A stretch of DNA of 64,000 nt from Hymenobacter sediminis (GTDB lineage Bacteria > Bacteroidota > Bacteroidia > Cytophagales > Hymenobacteraceae): NCBI RefSeq assembly GCF_003231285.1, contig NZ_QKNS01000003.1:496001-560000 (forward strand), read 5' to 3'. The position numbers and the translations under genes were made by a program. The notes under the pieces were generated by a model. That model did no database searches and was not told the origin of the DNA. It saw only the letters and a program-made list of their open reading frames with translations. Shown in pieces: positions 35,973 through 45,082 of this stretch (position 1 is the stretch's first letter; each line of letters opens with the position of its first letter).

Positions 35973-36044
35973 TAGTCCGTAGGGGAATCGAACCCCTGTT
36001 GGCAGAATGAAAATCTGCAGTCCTAACCCCTAGACGAACGGACC
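35973..36044 (-). tRNA. tRNA-Glu (anticodon TTC), copy 1
   Basis: The minus strand folds into a full cloverleaf of 72 bases: acceptor GGTCCGT with ACGGACT (one G-U pair), D arm GTC/GAC, anticodon stem GCAGA/TCTGC with loop TTTTCAT (anticodon TTC) and T arm AGGGG/CCCCT with loop TTCGATT. CCA is not encoded. It has its own promoter and terminator, and an identical copy lies at 41494-41565. Confidence 0.95.
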
Positions 36045-36077
36045 AGATTACCAGAGCGTTTTTCCGTTTTGGTGGTG

Positions 36078-36107
36078 CAAAGATACAAGGCGAAGAGTTC
36101 AACGCAA
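36078..36107 (-). promoter_or_regulatory. promoter of tRNA-Glu copy 1
   Basis: On the minus strand TTG (36105-36107) and TATCTTTG (36078-36085) are separated by 19 bases, exactly as in the promoter of copy 2. The wider TATTGCG and TGCA(C/T)CACCAAAACGG flanks are also shared. Confidence 0.8.
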
Positions 36108-36154
36108 TACCTGGTCAGGAAAATTTCTTTCAAATAAAGCTAACTAGGCCAATG

Positions 36155-36883
36155 TCAGGCAGTTTTTTTTCCATTGTGCTTCCGGTCCCACCATACATAG
36201 GCTCCAAACAGAAGCAAGCTGACCACCGTGACCCATAGCAGTCCTGACTTCAATCGTTCACTGTCCTCGCCAAGGTAGGCCAGCAGAGCAATGAGCGGGG
36301 CTACCCCTACCACCGTAGCCAGCATAAACCGCAGGTAGCCCATACGCGCCAGCCCGGCCACAAAGCTGATAGCATCGTCGGAGAGGGCCGGGGAAAGGCG
36401 GGCAATAATGACGGCCCACACCCCGTAGCGCTCCACCACATCCAGTACCTTCTGCTCGTTTTTCTGGCCCAGCACTCGCGTCACGAAGGATTCGCCCAAG
36501 GCCCGGCCCAGTCCGTAGCCTACCGAAGAGGCCACGATAATGCCCACCAGCGCCAGCAATGAGCCCCACCACGGGCCGTAAGCCAGAATAGCGACCAAAA
36601 TCAGGAGCACCACGTTGACCACGAACAAGAACATCTGGGCCACCATGGCGGCCACTATCACCACGGGACCCCAGTAGCCGAACTGTTGCATCCAGGCGGC
36701 AATGCGGGGCTGCTCGCCGCTCTTGAGCACGGTCCAGCCCTCGCGGATAGTCGACTGAAAATCGGGCCAGGCAAACCAGCAGGCTACGAGCGCCAGCAGC
36801 AAGGCAAGCGTGATATACAGCGGAACGTGGTTGGCTTTCCGGGGAGTAGGCTTGGCCGGGGAAGCAGGGGTAGCGGAAACCAA
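36155..36883 (-). CDS. DedA/TVP38-type (VTT domain) membrane protein
   Basis: This protein of about 242 residues has five to six hydrophobic segments and the VTT/DedA-superfamily core: GYWGPVVIVAAMVAQMFLF, YGPWWGSLLALVGIIVASSVGYGLGRALG and ERYGVWAVIIARLSPALSDD. Related proteins (TVP38/TMEM64) are thought to move phospholipids across membranes. No ATG precedes the domain; TTG at 36883 gives a sensible N-terminus, but GTG at 36910 is possible. It is divergent from the GH15 gene at 37039. Confidence 0.8.
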   Translation of the reverse strand: MVSATPASPAKPTPRKANHVPLYITLALLLALVACWFAWPDFQSTIREGWTVLKSGEQPRIAAWMQQFGYWGPVVIVAAMVAQMFLFVVNVVLLILVAILAYGPWWGSLLALVGIIVASSVGYGLGRALGESFVTRVLGQKNEQKVLDVVERYGVWAVIIARLSPALSDDAISFVAGLARMGYLRFMLATVVGVAPLIALLAYLGEDSERLKSGLLWVTVVSLLLFGAYVWWDRKHNGKKTA

Positions 36884-37038
36884 GAGCAGAGAAGTTGCGG
36901 GGTGAGGCACTCGAAAAACAAGGCTTACGCAGCCCGCTACCAAAAAGCTACGGCAACCCCAGGGCCGCGAGTGGGGTACTACCCTCTGAAAATGCAGCAA
37001 CCCGGCCGGCTGGCGGTGGGCTGACAACCTCTCTTCTG

Positions 37039-38826
37039 ATGACAAAACATACCTACGACTTCGGCCTGATCGGCAACTGTGCCTTTCTGGGGCTGATTGG
37101 CACCGACACGGCCGTGCGCTGGCTTTGCTGGCCCCGCTTTGATAGCAGCTTCGTGTTTGGCTCCCTGCTCGACGAAAAAAAGGGCGGCGAATACAGCATT
37201 CGGCCCGCTGATGATTCGCTGAGCTTTTCTTCGCGGCAATACTACCGCAGCAACACCAACGTGCTGTGCACCGAAATTACGGCCCCCGACGGCAGTTACC
37301 GCGTCACGGACTTTGCCCCGCGCTTTCAGCAGTACGAGCGCTACTACAAGCCCCTGATGTTTATTCGGAAGGTAGAGCCTCTGGAAGGCTCGCCGCGGGT
37401 GCGGGTAGCCTGTCGGCCGGTAGGGCAGTACGGCGAGCTGGAACTTAACCGCCGCCGGAGCTCCAACCATATTGCGTTTCTGGGCTTAGAGGAGGAAATC
37501 CGCCTCACTACCAACATTCCGCTGACGTATGTGCTAGATGAGGAGGATTTCGTGCTCAACGAAACCAAATATCTGGTAATGACCTACGGCGCTCCGCTGG
37601 AAGCACCCCTGGAAAGCACTGCTGAGCGTTTCCTGCGCTCTACCATTGATTACTGGCGCATCTGGGTGAAAAGCACCAGCATCAGTAACTTCCGGCAGGA
37701 CCAAGTAATCCGCTCGGCGCTGGCACTCAAAATTCACCAGTACGAGGACACCGGGGCTATTATTGCGGCTAGCACTACCTCCCTGCCTGAGGCCCCCGGC
37801 AGCACCCGCAACTGGGACTACCGCTACTGCTGGATGCGCGACACCTATTACATCCTCACGGCCTTCAACAACATTGGTCACTTCGAGGAGATGGAGCGCT
37901 ACTTCCATTACATCGCCAACATTTCCACCAAAATCAAGGGCAAGTACCAGCCGCTGTATGGTATCAGTGGGAAGTCGGAGCTAGTGGAGCAGGAACTACC
38001 CCTGGCCGGCTACCTCGGCAACCAGCCCGTGCGCATTGGCAACGATGCCTACACCCACATCCAAAATGACGTGTACGGACAGGTGCTAGTGGCCCTGCTG
38101 CCGCTGTACGTGGACTGTCGCTTCCTGGACCCCGAGCGGCCCAACCCGGAAAAGCTGGTGTACGAGACCCTCAGCCTGATTGACGCCACCATGGACCAGC
38201 CCGATGCCGGCCTCTGGGAATTTCGCAATCTAGCTCAGTATCACTGCTATACTTACCTGTTTCATTGGGCCGGCAGCCACGCTGCGCGCAAAGTAGCTCG
38301 CTCCCTGGGCAATGCCGAAATGGAAGCCCGGGCCGAGCGTCTGATGCAGGCTGCCGCCGACCACATCGAGCAGTGCTATAACCCTGAGCTGGGTGCCTAC
38401 ACCAACGCCATCGGCTCGCCTCACCTCGATGCCAGCTCCATGCAGCTCATCCTGATGGGCTACCTCGACCCCACCTCTGAACGGGCCCGCACCCACCTGG
38501 CAGCCCTTGAAAAAGAGCTGAAAACGCCGGAAGGCTTGTTCTACCGCTACCGCCACGCCGATGACTTCGGCACGCCCGAAACCACCTTCCTGATCTGCTC
38601 TTTCTGGTATGTAGAGGCCTTGGCGAGCGTGGGTAGGGTAGAGGAGGCTATTACTGAATTTGAAAAGCTGACCACCTACACCAACCACCTGGGGCTGCTT
38701 TCCGAAGACGTAGATGCCAAAACCGGTTCGCAGTGGGGCAACTTCCCGCAGGCTTACAGCCACGTAGGACTGGTAAACGCCGCCTACCGCATCGCCCAGA
38801 AACTGGCTAAACCGAACTTCATCTGA
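37039..38826 (+). CDS. GH15 family glycoside hydrolase (glucoamylase or trehalase type)
   Basis: This 595-residue enzyme fits bacterial GH15: an N-terminal beta-sandwich (YDFGLIGNCAFLGLIGTDTAVRWLCWPRFDSSFVF at the start) and an (alpha/alpha)6 barrel with RNWDYRYCWMRDTYYILTAF (near 257-276) and DDFGTPETTFLICSFWYVEAL (near 509). Both glucoamylases and trehalases exist in the family, and both cleave terminal alpha-glucosyl bonds. Its position beside a trehalose synthase/phosphatase gene favours a role in trehalose or alpha-glucan turnover. The ATG at 37039 begins the conserved N-terminus. It is convergent with that gene. Confidence 0.88.
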   Translation: MTKHTYDFGLIGNCAFLGLIGTDTAVRWLCWPRFDSSFVFGSLLDEKKGGEYSIRPADDSLSFSSRQYYRSNTNVLCTEITAPDGSYRVTDFAPRFQQYERYYKPLMFIRKVEPLEGSPRVRVACRPVGQYGELELNRRRSSNHIAFLGLEEEIRLTTNIPLTYVLDEEDFVLNETKYLVMTYGAPLEAPLESTAERFLRSTIDYWRIWVKSTSISNFRQDQVIRSALALKIHQYEDTGAIIAASTTSLPEAPGSTRNWDYRYCWMRDTYYILTAFNNIGHFEEMERYFHYIANISTKIKGKYQPLYGISGKSELVEQELPLAGYLGNQPVRIGNDAYTHIQNDVYGQVLVALLPLYVDCRFLDPERPNPEKLVYETLSLIDATMDQPDAGLWEFRNLAQYHCYTYLFHWAGSHAARKVARSLGNAEMEARAERLMQAAADHIEQCYNPELGAYTNAIGSPHLDASSMQLILMGYLDPTSERARTHLAALEKELKTPEGLFYRYRHADDFGTPETTFLICSFWYVEALASVGRVEEAITEFEKLTTYTNHLGLLSEDVDAKTGSQWGNFPQAYSHVGLVNAAYRIAQKLAKPNFI

Positions 38827-38842
38827 AAAAGTGAATCGCTAG

Positions 38843-38913
38843 AGTGTATAGACGAAACTCAGAACTTGTTTCTTGACAAGGGATAATGACGTTCTGGGTT
38901 TCATCTATACACT
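38843..38913. repeat. imperfect inverted repeat after the GH15 gene
   Basis: Arms of 23 bases (38843-38865 and 38891-38913, AGTGTATAGACGAAACTCAG at the left) pair with two mismatches around a 25-base loop. It directly precedes the much longer hairpin at 38926-38995. It may be another dispersed repeat or a second termination element. Confidence 0.6.
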
Positions 38914-38925
38914 TCTTAAAAGTTC

Positions 38926-38995
38926 CTACCCCCAGAAAAGCGACAAACCCCTACCTCCGCGCGGAGATAGGGGTTTGTCGCTTTTCTGGGGGTAG
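38926..38995. terminator. 35-base-pair bidirectional hairpin
   Basis: The two 35-base arms (38926-38960, 38961-38995) are complementary except at one position and meet with no loop at CCGCGCGG. They lie between the convergent GH15 and OtsAB genes, starting with CTACCCCC. The length is far beyond that of an ordinary terminator. Confidence 0.8.
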
Positions 38996-39001
38996 CAGGC
39001 G

Positions 39002-41176
39002 CTATAGCAGGCTGCGCAGCAGATTGCGAACCTCCGTAGGGGAAGGAATATTGAAGCGAGCTAAAGAACGGGCGCCGGATCCTACTTTGAGGGTATAGGC
39101 TTCCTCGGGCAGGGCCCGGAACGTGTCCTCATCCGTGCGGTCATCGCCGAGGGCCAGGATGAAGCTGGGATTATACGCCGCCAGCCAGCGGGCAGCTGCC
39201 GTGCCTTTGTTGATGCCAGCCGTTTTCACCTCAATTACCTTGTTGCCCTCCATCACCTGTAGCTCGGTGTTAGAAGTCATAAAGGTGAGGTGGTTCAGTA
39301 GCTCTCGGGCCCGGACGTCGCCCAGTTCCACGTCGGCGCGGCGGTAATGCCACACCAGGGAGTAATCTTTGTCCTCAATAAAGGAGCCGGCCGTGCGCGC
39401 CACGTACATCTCCATAATGGGTCGGATGTCCTGCTTCCAGTTGTTGTTCAGAGGTTGGAATAGCTGCCAGTCCTCGCTGGCCGGCCGCAGCCATACGCCG
39501 TGTTCCGCAATGAAATCGAGGGGTAGGTGGCCCAGCCAGTTCTGCAGGGTTTTCCGGTCGCGGCCACTGATGATCACCACATGATTCTGCGGATCAGCCG
39601 TTAGGGCCTGCAGCAGCAGCAGCAGTTCCTGGTCGGGCTTAGCACGCTGGGGGAGGTTGTGGAACGGCATCAGCGTGCCATCGTAGTCGAGCAGGAGCAG
39701 CCGCTGATTGGCAGCCCGAAACTCTTCCACCATTTGCGCCGTGACCTCCGGCGTTAGCATCTCCGTAGCCAACGTAAGCTGCTTGATTTTGCTGTAAGCC
39801 AGGCGGTCCATAAAGAGCTTGGTCCAGGCAAACACGTCGTATTGCCGCACCAGAGCGCGCATGGAGGCCATCCGGTGTTCCTGCTCATCCTCAGACATCA
39901 CCAAGGCATCGTGCATGGCCTCGGCTAGCTGTCGGGTATCAGTAGGGTTAATGATGAGAGCATCCGACAGTTCCCGGGCAGCCCCGGCTCGCTCGCTCAA
40001 GATCAGCACGCCCCGGTTATCGGCCTTGCTGGCTACAAACTCCTTGGCCACCAAGTTCATACCGTCGCGCATGGGGGTTACCAGCGCTACCTCAGCCAAG
40101 CGGTACAAGGCCGAAAGCTCCTCGAGAGGGAAGGAGCGGTAAAAGTAATGAATGGGCGTCCAGGTGATGGTGCGATATTGGGCGTTGATGCGCCCCACCA
40201 GTTCGTCAATTTCCTCTTTTAGGGCAGCGTACTGGGCTACTTGGTCGCGGGAGGGCACCACCACCATAATCAGGCTGACTTGCTCGCGCCACTCGGGGTA
40301 GCGCTGCAGCAATACCTCAAAGGCCCGCAAACGCTCGGCAATACCCTTGGAGTAATCAAGCCGGTCGATGGAAAGAATAACGCGGGTGTCGCGTAGCGCA
40401 GCACGGTATTCAGCTTCGTGCTGCTGAGCGGCCTCAGAGGCGGCTACCTCAGCGAAGCGCCCGTAGTCAATGCCCATTGGGAAGGCATCGATGAGGACGG
40501 TTCGGTTGGCCATTTCAATCTGCCCATTGGTAGAAGAAAGCCCCAGCACCTGCGACACAGCGCTCAGGAAGTGGCGCATGTAGCCAAACGTGTGGAACCC
40601 GATCAGGTCGGCACCCAGCATACCGCGCAACATCTCCGAGCGCCAGGGCAGCGCTCGAATCAGCTCGTGGGAAGGAAACGGAATGTGCAGAAAAAAACCA
40701 ATGGTGCAGTCGGGGCGGGCCTTGCGCAGCATTTCGGGCAGCAGTAGTAACTGGTAGTCGTGCACCCAAATGGTGTCTTCGGGGCCGGCCAGCTCCAGCA
40801 CGGCCCGGCAGAATTTCTCATTCACCGCCACGTAAGCCTCCCAGTGAGCTTGCTCGTAGGTAGCGTACTGTGGGAAGTAGTGGAAAGTAGGCCAGAGGGT
40901 AGAGTTGCTGAAGCCCTCGTAGAAGTCGCGTATTTCCGATTCGGTCAGGAACACTGGCGCCATGCTATCGGCGCTCAACTCCTTTTCTATGTGTTGCTCT
41001 TCGGATTCTTCCTCCACAAAGAGCCCGGGCCAGCCTACCCACACATTGCCGTCCTGCCGATAGATGGAGCCTAATCCGGTAGCCAGCCCACCTTCGCTGG
41101 GCTGAAACGTGAGGCTATCTTCAGTGCGCTGAACTTTGGTAGGAAGACGGTTCGAAACAATAATTGTGCGGGACAT
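39002..41176 (-). CDS. bifunctional trehalose-6-phosphate synthase/phosphatase (OtsA-OtsB fusion)
   Basis: This 724-residue protein joins two activities. Residues 1 to about 470 are a GT20 trehalose-phosphate synthase with IIVSNRLP, EGGLATGL, VWVHDYQLLLLPEML and the donor-site segment TPMRDGMNLVAKEFVASK. Residues about 490-724 are a HAD-type phosphatase with LLLLDYDGTL and LALGDDRTDEDTF. Together they make trehalose from UDP-glucose and glucose-6-phosphate, a stress protectant. It is convergent with the GH15 gene, and both lie between the two tRNA-Glu copies. Fusions of this type are common in Bacteroidota. Confidence 0.93.
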   Translation of the reverse strand: MSRTIIVSNRLPTKVQRTEDSLTFQPSEGGLATGLGSIYRQDGNVWVGWPGLFVEEESEEQHIEKELSADSMAPVFLTESEIRDFYEGFSNSTLWPTFHYFPQYATYEQAHWEAYVAVNEKFCRAVLELAGPEDTIWVHDYQLLLLPEMLRKARPDCTIGFFLHIPFPSHELIRALPWRSEMLRGMLGADLIGFHTFGYMRHFLSAVSQVLGLSSTNGQIEMANRTVLIDAFPMGIDYGRFAEVAASEAAQQHEAEYRAALRDTRVILSIDRLDYSKGIAERLRAFEVLLQRYPEWREQVSLIMVVVPSRDQVAQYAALKEEIDELVGRINAQYRTITWTPIHYFYRSFPLEELSALYRLAEVALVTPMRDGMNLVAKEFVASKADNRGVLILSERAGAARELSDALIINPTDTRQLAEAMHDALVMSEDEQEHRMASMRALVRQYDVFAWTKLFMDRLAYSKIKQLTLATEMLTPEVTAQMVEEFRAANQRLLLLDYDGTLMPFHNLPQRAKPDQELLLLLQALTADPQNHVVIISGRDRKTLQNWLGHLPLDFIAEHGVWLRPASEDWQLFQPLNNNWKQDIRPIMEMYVARTAGSFIEDKDYSLVWHYRRADVELGDVRARELLNHLTFMTSNTELQVMEGNKVIEVKTAGINKGTAAARWLAAYNPSFILALGDDRTDEDTFRALPEEAYTLKVGSGARSLARFNIPSPTEVRNLLRSLL

Positions 41177-41493
41177 GAGCCGTTGCAGAATGATGATTAT
41201 CCCCCCTTACGGGAGAAAACGGCGTTTAGCCGTTATTTTTTCTGCTCACGTATGTCGTCGTATGGGCAGTGTGGAGCTTGGCTGAACGGTATAGAGTGGC
41301 GTATAGGTGTTCCTATTGTCCGCATAATCAGGCACCTACCCCCATCTGGCGGGGCAACCCTACCCAGCGGGGTAACCATACCCCGGCCAGCTCCTGCCGG
41401 CGGGTTGGGAGCAGGGGAGGGGGTAGAAAAGAAAAACCCGCTCACCGGGAAGATGAGCGGGTTTTAAGGAAGAGAGCCAAAACGGTAGGCGAG
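41177..41493. other. noncoding region between otsAB and tRNA-Glu copy 2
   Basis: This stretch of about 317 bases holds the OtsAB upstream region and the tRNA terminator at 41433-41465. It is rich in CTACCC/GGGGTA words, and AACGGC-GTTTA-GCCGTT forms a small hairpin near 41219-41235. No gene is apparent; short frames here have no support. Confidence 0.6.
41433..41465 (-). terminator. terminator of tRNA-Glu copy 2
   Basis: AAAACCCGCTCA (41433-41444) and its exact complement (41454-41465) around a 9-base loop, 28 bases beyond the minus-strand tRNA. Confidence 0.85.
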
Positions 41494-41565
41494 TAGTCCG
41501 TAGGGGAATCGAACCCCTGTTGGCAGAATGAAAATCTGCAGTCCTAACCCCTAGACGAACGGACC
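41494..41565 (-). tRNA. tRNA-Glu (anticodon TTC), copy 2
   Basis: Identical over all 72 bases to the tRNA at 35973-36044, with the same cloverleaf and TTC anticodon. Identity extends to 80 bases (41493-41572 against 35972-36051) including an eight-base part of the 5' leader. CCA is not encoded. Confidence 0.95.
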
Positions 41566-41597
41566 AGATTACGCGGCCTTGTTCCGTTTTGGTGATG

Positions 41598-41627
41598 CAA
41601 AGATAGGAAGCCAAACATTCAGCGCAA
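41598..41627 (-). promoter_or_regulatory. promoter of tRNA-Glu copy 2
   Basis: On the minus strand TTG (41625-41627), 19 bases, then TATCTTTG (41598-41605). Conserved against copy 1 while the spacer sequence differs, which supports both boxes as functional. Confidence 0.8.
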
Positions 41628-41773
41628 TACCCGGTTTTGAAAAAAATCTGCCCTGCGGGGTAAATTGGCTGATTTTCAAGCCGAAATTTTTTGACGGGCG
41701 AGGCTAGTGGCCGCCGGGCTGCTTATGCTTTCCGGGGTTCTCCCAGGGCCTTATTATAGGATATTGGGATTGA

Positions 41774-42874
<1,101 letters not shown>

Positions 42875-42901
42875 GCTTTCGGGCTTTCTGCTGATTTAAA
42901 G

Positions 42902-42933
42902 CCGCCTGCCTGGGAAACCGGGCAGGCGGTTTT
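42902..42933 (+). terminator. gap terminator
   Basis: CCGCCTGCC (42902-42910) pairs with GGCAGGCGG (42921-42929), extended by a G-T containing inner stem, and is followed by TTTTG. Confidence 0.85.
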
Positions 42934-43066
42934 GTTTGCGTTTTTAGGGTAGGTAGCGTGTGGTGAGAGCATACGACACAACCGGAAACGAAGCACCATG
43001 CGGAAGTCGTCGGCCTCCTACCTTCTCAACAGCCTGCAAGCTGCTGCTTCGTTGCGGCCGCTTGCA

Positions 43067-43099
43067 TTGATGCCGCTCCGCTAGCTGGCTCTATCTTTA
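43067..43099 (+). promoter_or_regulatory. promoter of the YegS-like kinase gene
   Basis: TTG (43067-43069), 22 bases, then TATCTTTA (43092-43099). The leader that follows has TTTCAC, TTCACC and CTCACC in series before the GTG start. Confidence 0.5.
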
Positions 43100-43134
43100 A
43101 CTCGCCATTTCACTACTTCACCATCTCACCGCTC

Positions 43135-44001
43135 GTGCGCATCTGCTTTATTCTGAACCCGACTTCTGGCACCAACCGCACCCAAGACGTGCCCGCGCTG
43201 CTCACGCGCTACGCCACTGCCGCCGGAGCCGACTTCGAAATCAGGCCCACGCAATACGCCGGGCACGGGGAGGAACTGGCGCGCTTAGCGGCCACTGAGG
43301 GGTGCCGGGTGGTAGTGGCCGTGGGCGGCGACGGCACGGTGAATGAGGTGGCCCGCGGGTTGCTGGGTAGTACGGCGGCTTTGGGCATTGTGCCCCGCGG
43401 CTCGGGCAACGGCTTGGCCCGCCACCTGCGCCTACCCCTTGATTTGCCGGGAGCCGTGCGCCGGGCCTGCCAGCCCACCTTTCAGCGCATCGATGCGGGC
43501 CGCATCAATGGGCGCTGGTTTTTCTGCACGGCTGGCTTGGGATTTGATGCCCACGTAAGCAAGATGTTTGCCCAGGCCGGCACGCGGGGGCTGAGTACCT
43601 ACGTGAAGGTAGCCTTGCGCGAATACCGCTCCTACCGGTCCGTACCGGTGCAGGTGGAGCTGAATGGGCAGGTAGTAGAAACCAACTGCTACGTGCTGGC
43701 CTTTGCTAATGCCACTCAGTACGGCAACAATGCCTACATCGCGCCCCGCGCCAATATTCAGGATGGACTGCTGGATGTGTGCCTGATTGATGCGCTGCCG
43801 TTGCTGCGGGCGGTGCGGGTAGGGGTAGGGCTAGCCCTGGGCACGCTGCCTACCTCCGGCGGAGCCGTGTACCACACCAGCCACCACATCCGCGTCCGGA
43901 CCCAGCACCTGCTTGGCTTCCACGTAGATGGAGACTACGCCGGCGACGCCACCGAATTTGAGGTACAACTCACGCCTCAGGCCCTGGAGGTAGCGGTGTA
44001 G
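43135..44001 (+). CDS. diacylglycerol kinase family lipid kinase (YegS/BmrU type)
   Basis: This 288-residue protein has the DAGK catalytic pattern: ICFILNPTSGTN at the start, the nucleotide-binding GGDGTVNEV (near 64) and PRGSGNGLARHL (near 86). The C-terminal beta-sandwich domain contains QDGLLDVCLID and the late HVDGDY. Relatives phosphorylate diacylglycerol or other lipid alcohols at the membrane; the lipid used here is unknown. The start is GTG at 43135, which gives the normal family N-terminus. Confidence 0.9.
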   Translation: MRICFILNPTSGTNRTQDVPALLTRYATAAGADFEIRPTQYAGHGEELARLAATEGCRVVVAVGGDGTVNEVARGLLGSTAALGIVPRGSGNGLARHLRLPLDLPGAVRRACQPTFQRIDAGRINGRWFFCTAGLGFDAHVSKMFAQAGTRGLSTYVKVALREYRSYRSVPVQVELNGQVVETNCYVLAFANATQYGNNAYIAPRANIQDGLLDVCLIDALPLLRAVRVGVGLALGTLPTSGGAVYHTSHHIRVRTQHLLGFHVDGDYAGDATEFEVQLTPQALEVAV

Positions 44002-44088
44002 CAATGAGACGGTGAACTTGCGAAATGGTGAGTTTGCTGTTCTCTTTGCACGTTGGTGCCTCAACTCACTATTTCACAAGTTCATCAT

Positions 44089-44433
44089 ATGAAAGCCAAT
44101 AAAAACCGCCGCGAAGGGGTCGTGTACTCCACCAACCCCGATTTTGAATACCAAGAAACGGGTGATGACACCGTGGCTACATTGCCTCCGCAGCAGCAAA
44201 ACCTGCGCGTGCAGCTTGATAAAAAAGCCCGGGGTGGCAAGCAGGTTACGCTCATCACGGGCTTTGTAGGGCAGGAGGCTGATTTGCAGGAGCTGGGCAA
44301 ACTGCTCAAGACCAAATGCGCGGTGGGCGGCAACGTGAAGGATGGCGAAATCCTCATCCAGGGCGACTTCCGTGACAAAGTAATGGCCGTGCTGCTGGAG
44401 AAGGGCTACAAAGCCAAGAAAGCGGGCGGGTAG
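44089..44433 (+). CDS. SUI1/eIF1-like translation factor (YciH type)
   Basis: This 114-residue protein has the SUI1 core: [19 protein letters not shown] (near 42-60), the short [30 protein letters not shown] and the basic end GYKAKKAG. E. coli YciH, the bacterial relative, has been reported to influence initiation fidelity. It is cytoplasmic and probably ribosome associated. The ATG at 44089 follows a leader in which GAACTTGCGAAATGGTGAG and CTCACTATTTCACAAGTTC form a 19-base inverted repeat with two mismatches (44015-44033 with 44065-44083), which could influence translation. Confidence 0.88.
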   Translation: MKANKNRREGVVYSTNPDFEYQETGDDTVATLPPQQQNLRVQLDKKARGGKQVTLITGFVGQEADLQELGKLLKTKCAVGGNVKDGEILIQGDFRDKVMAVLLEKGYKAKKAGG

Positions 44434-44645
44434 TTGGCAGCGGCTTCCCGGTAGCACCCGTATAAGGCCTCCGTGCTTGTCACGGCCGCTTGGCCTGCTA
44501 CTGTGGCGGGCTGGAAACGGCGCGGAACAGTAGCCAGGTTTGGCAGTAAGCCTTGTACTAATTGCTTATTGTCGGACCCCGTCCGCTCTCCTCTTGGCCC
44601 GGCCAGCACAAACTTCCGCGGCTTCTACCTCTCTTCTGGCCTGAT

Positions 44646-45077
44646 ATGCCTGCTGCTCCTGAGACCATAACTGTGTATACCCAGGCCGAAGAGGTCGTAA
44701 TCAGCGCCGTGCAGTGGCTTAAGCTCGGGGTTGAAACCGTGGGGGCCCTGACCATTGCGCTGGGCATTGGGGTAGCGGCCCGCCTGTTTCTAAAAGCCCT
44801 GCTGGCCCGGCGTACCGCCGATTTTACGGCCATCCGCCTGACGCTGGCGCGCTACTTGGCGCTGGCCTTGGAGTTTCAGCTTGGCGCCGATATTCTCTCC
44901 ACGGCCATTGCGCCAAGTTGGGAGCAGATCGGCAAGCTCGGAGCCATTGCCGTTATCCGGACGGCCCTCAACTTCTTTCTCTCCAAGGAAATGAACGATG
45001 AGCGCCAGAGCGGGGCCGAACAGCACGTAACCAGCCGGGCCACCGGCGAACTGCCGGCGCCTCCTACCGCCGGGTAA
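44646..45077 (+). CDS. DUF1622 family membrane protein
   Basis: This 143-residue protein has about three hydrophobic helices (KLGVETVGALTIALGIGVAARLFL, RYLALALEFQLGADILSTAI and IAVIRTALNFFLSKEM), which is the DUF1622 pattern, with the LEFQLGADIL core. The function of this family is unknown. The C-terminal 25 residues are hydrophilic. I prefer the ATG at 44646 over an earlier one with no hydrophobic logic. It is convergent with kdsB, with only a few bases between the stops. Confidence 0.82.
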   Translation: MPAAPETITVYTQAEEVVISAVQWLKLGVETVGALTIALGIGVAARLFLKALLARRTADFTAIRLTLARYLALALEFQLGADILSTAIAPSWEQIGKLGAIAVIRTALNFFLSKEMNDERQSGAEQHVTSRATGELPAPPTAG

Positions 45078-45082
45078 GCCCG

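Noticed and set aside
36155..41176. Integrative element using the tRNA-Glu genes as attachment sites
   Set aside because: No integrase, excisionase or other phage genes lie between the copies, and both tRNAs are full length; a duplicated tRNA is simpler.
41219..41235. Small hairpin AACGGC-GTTTA-GCCGTT with following T run
   Set aside because: No plus-strand gene ends nearby, so a terminator role lacks a target; kept only as a note.
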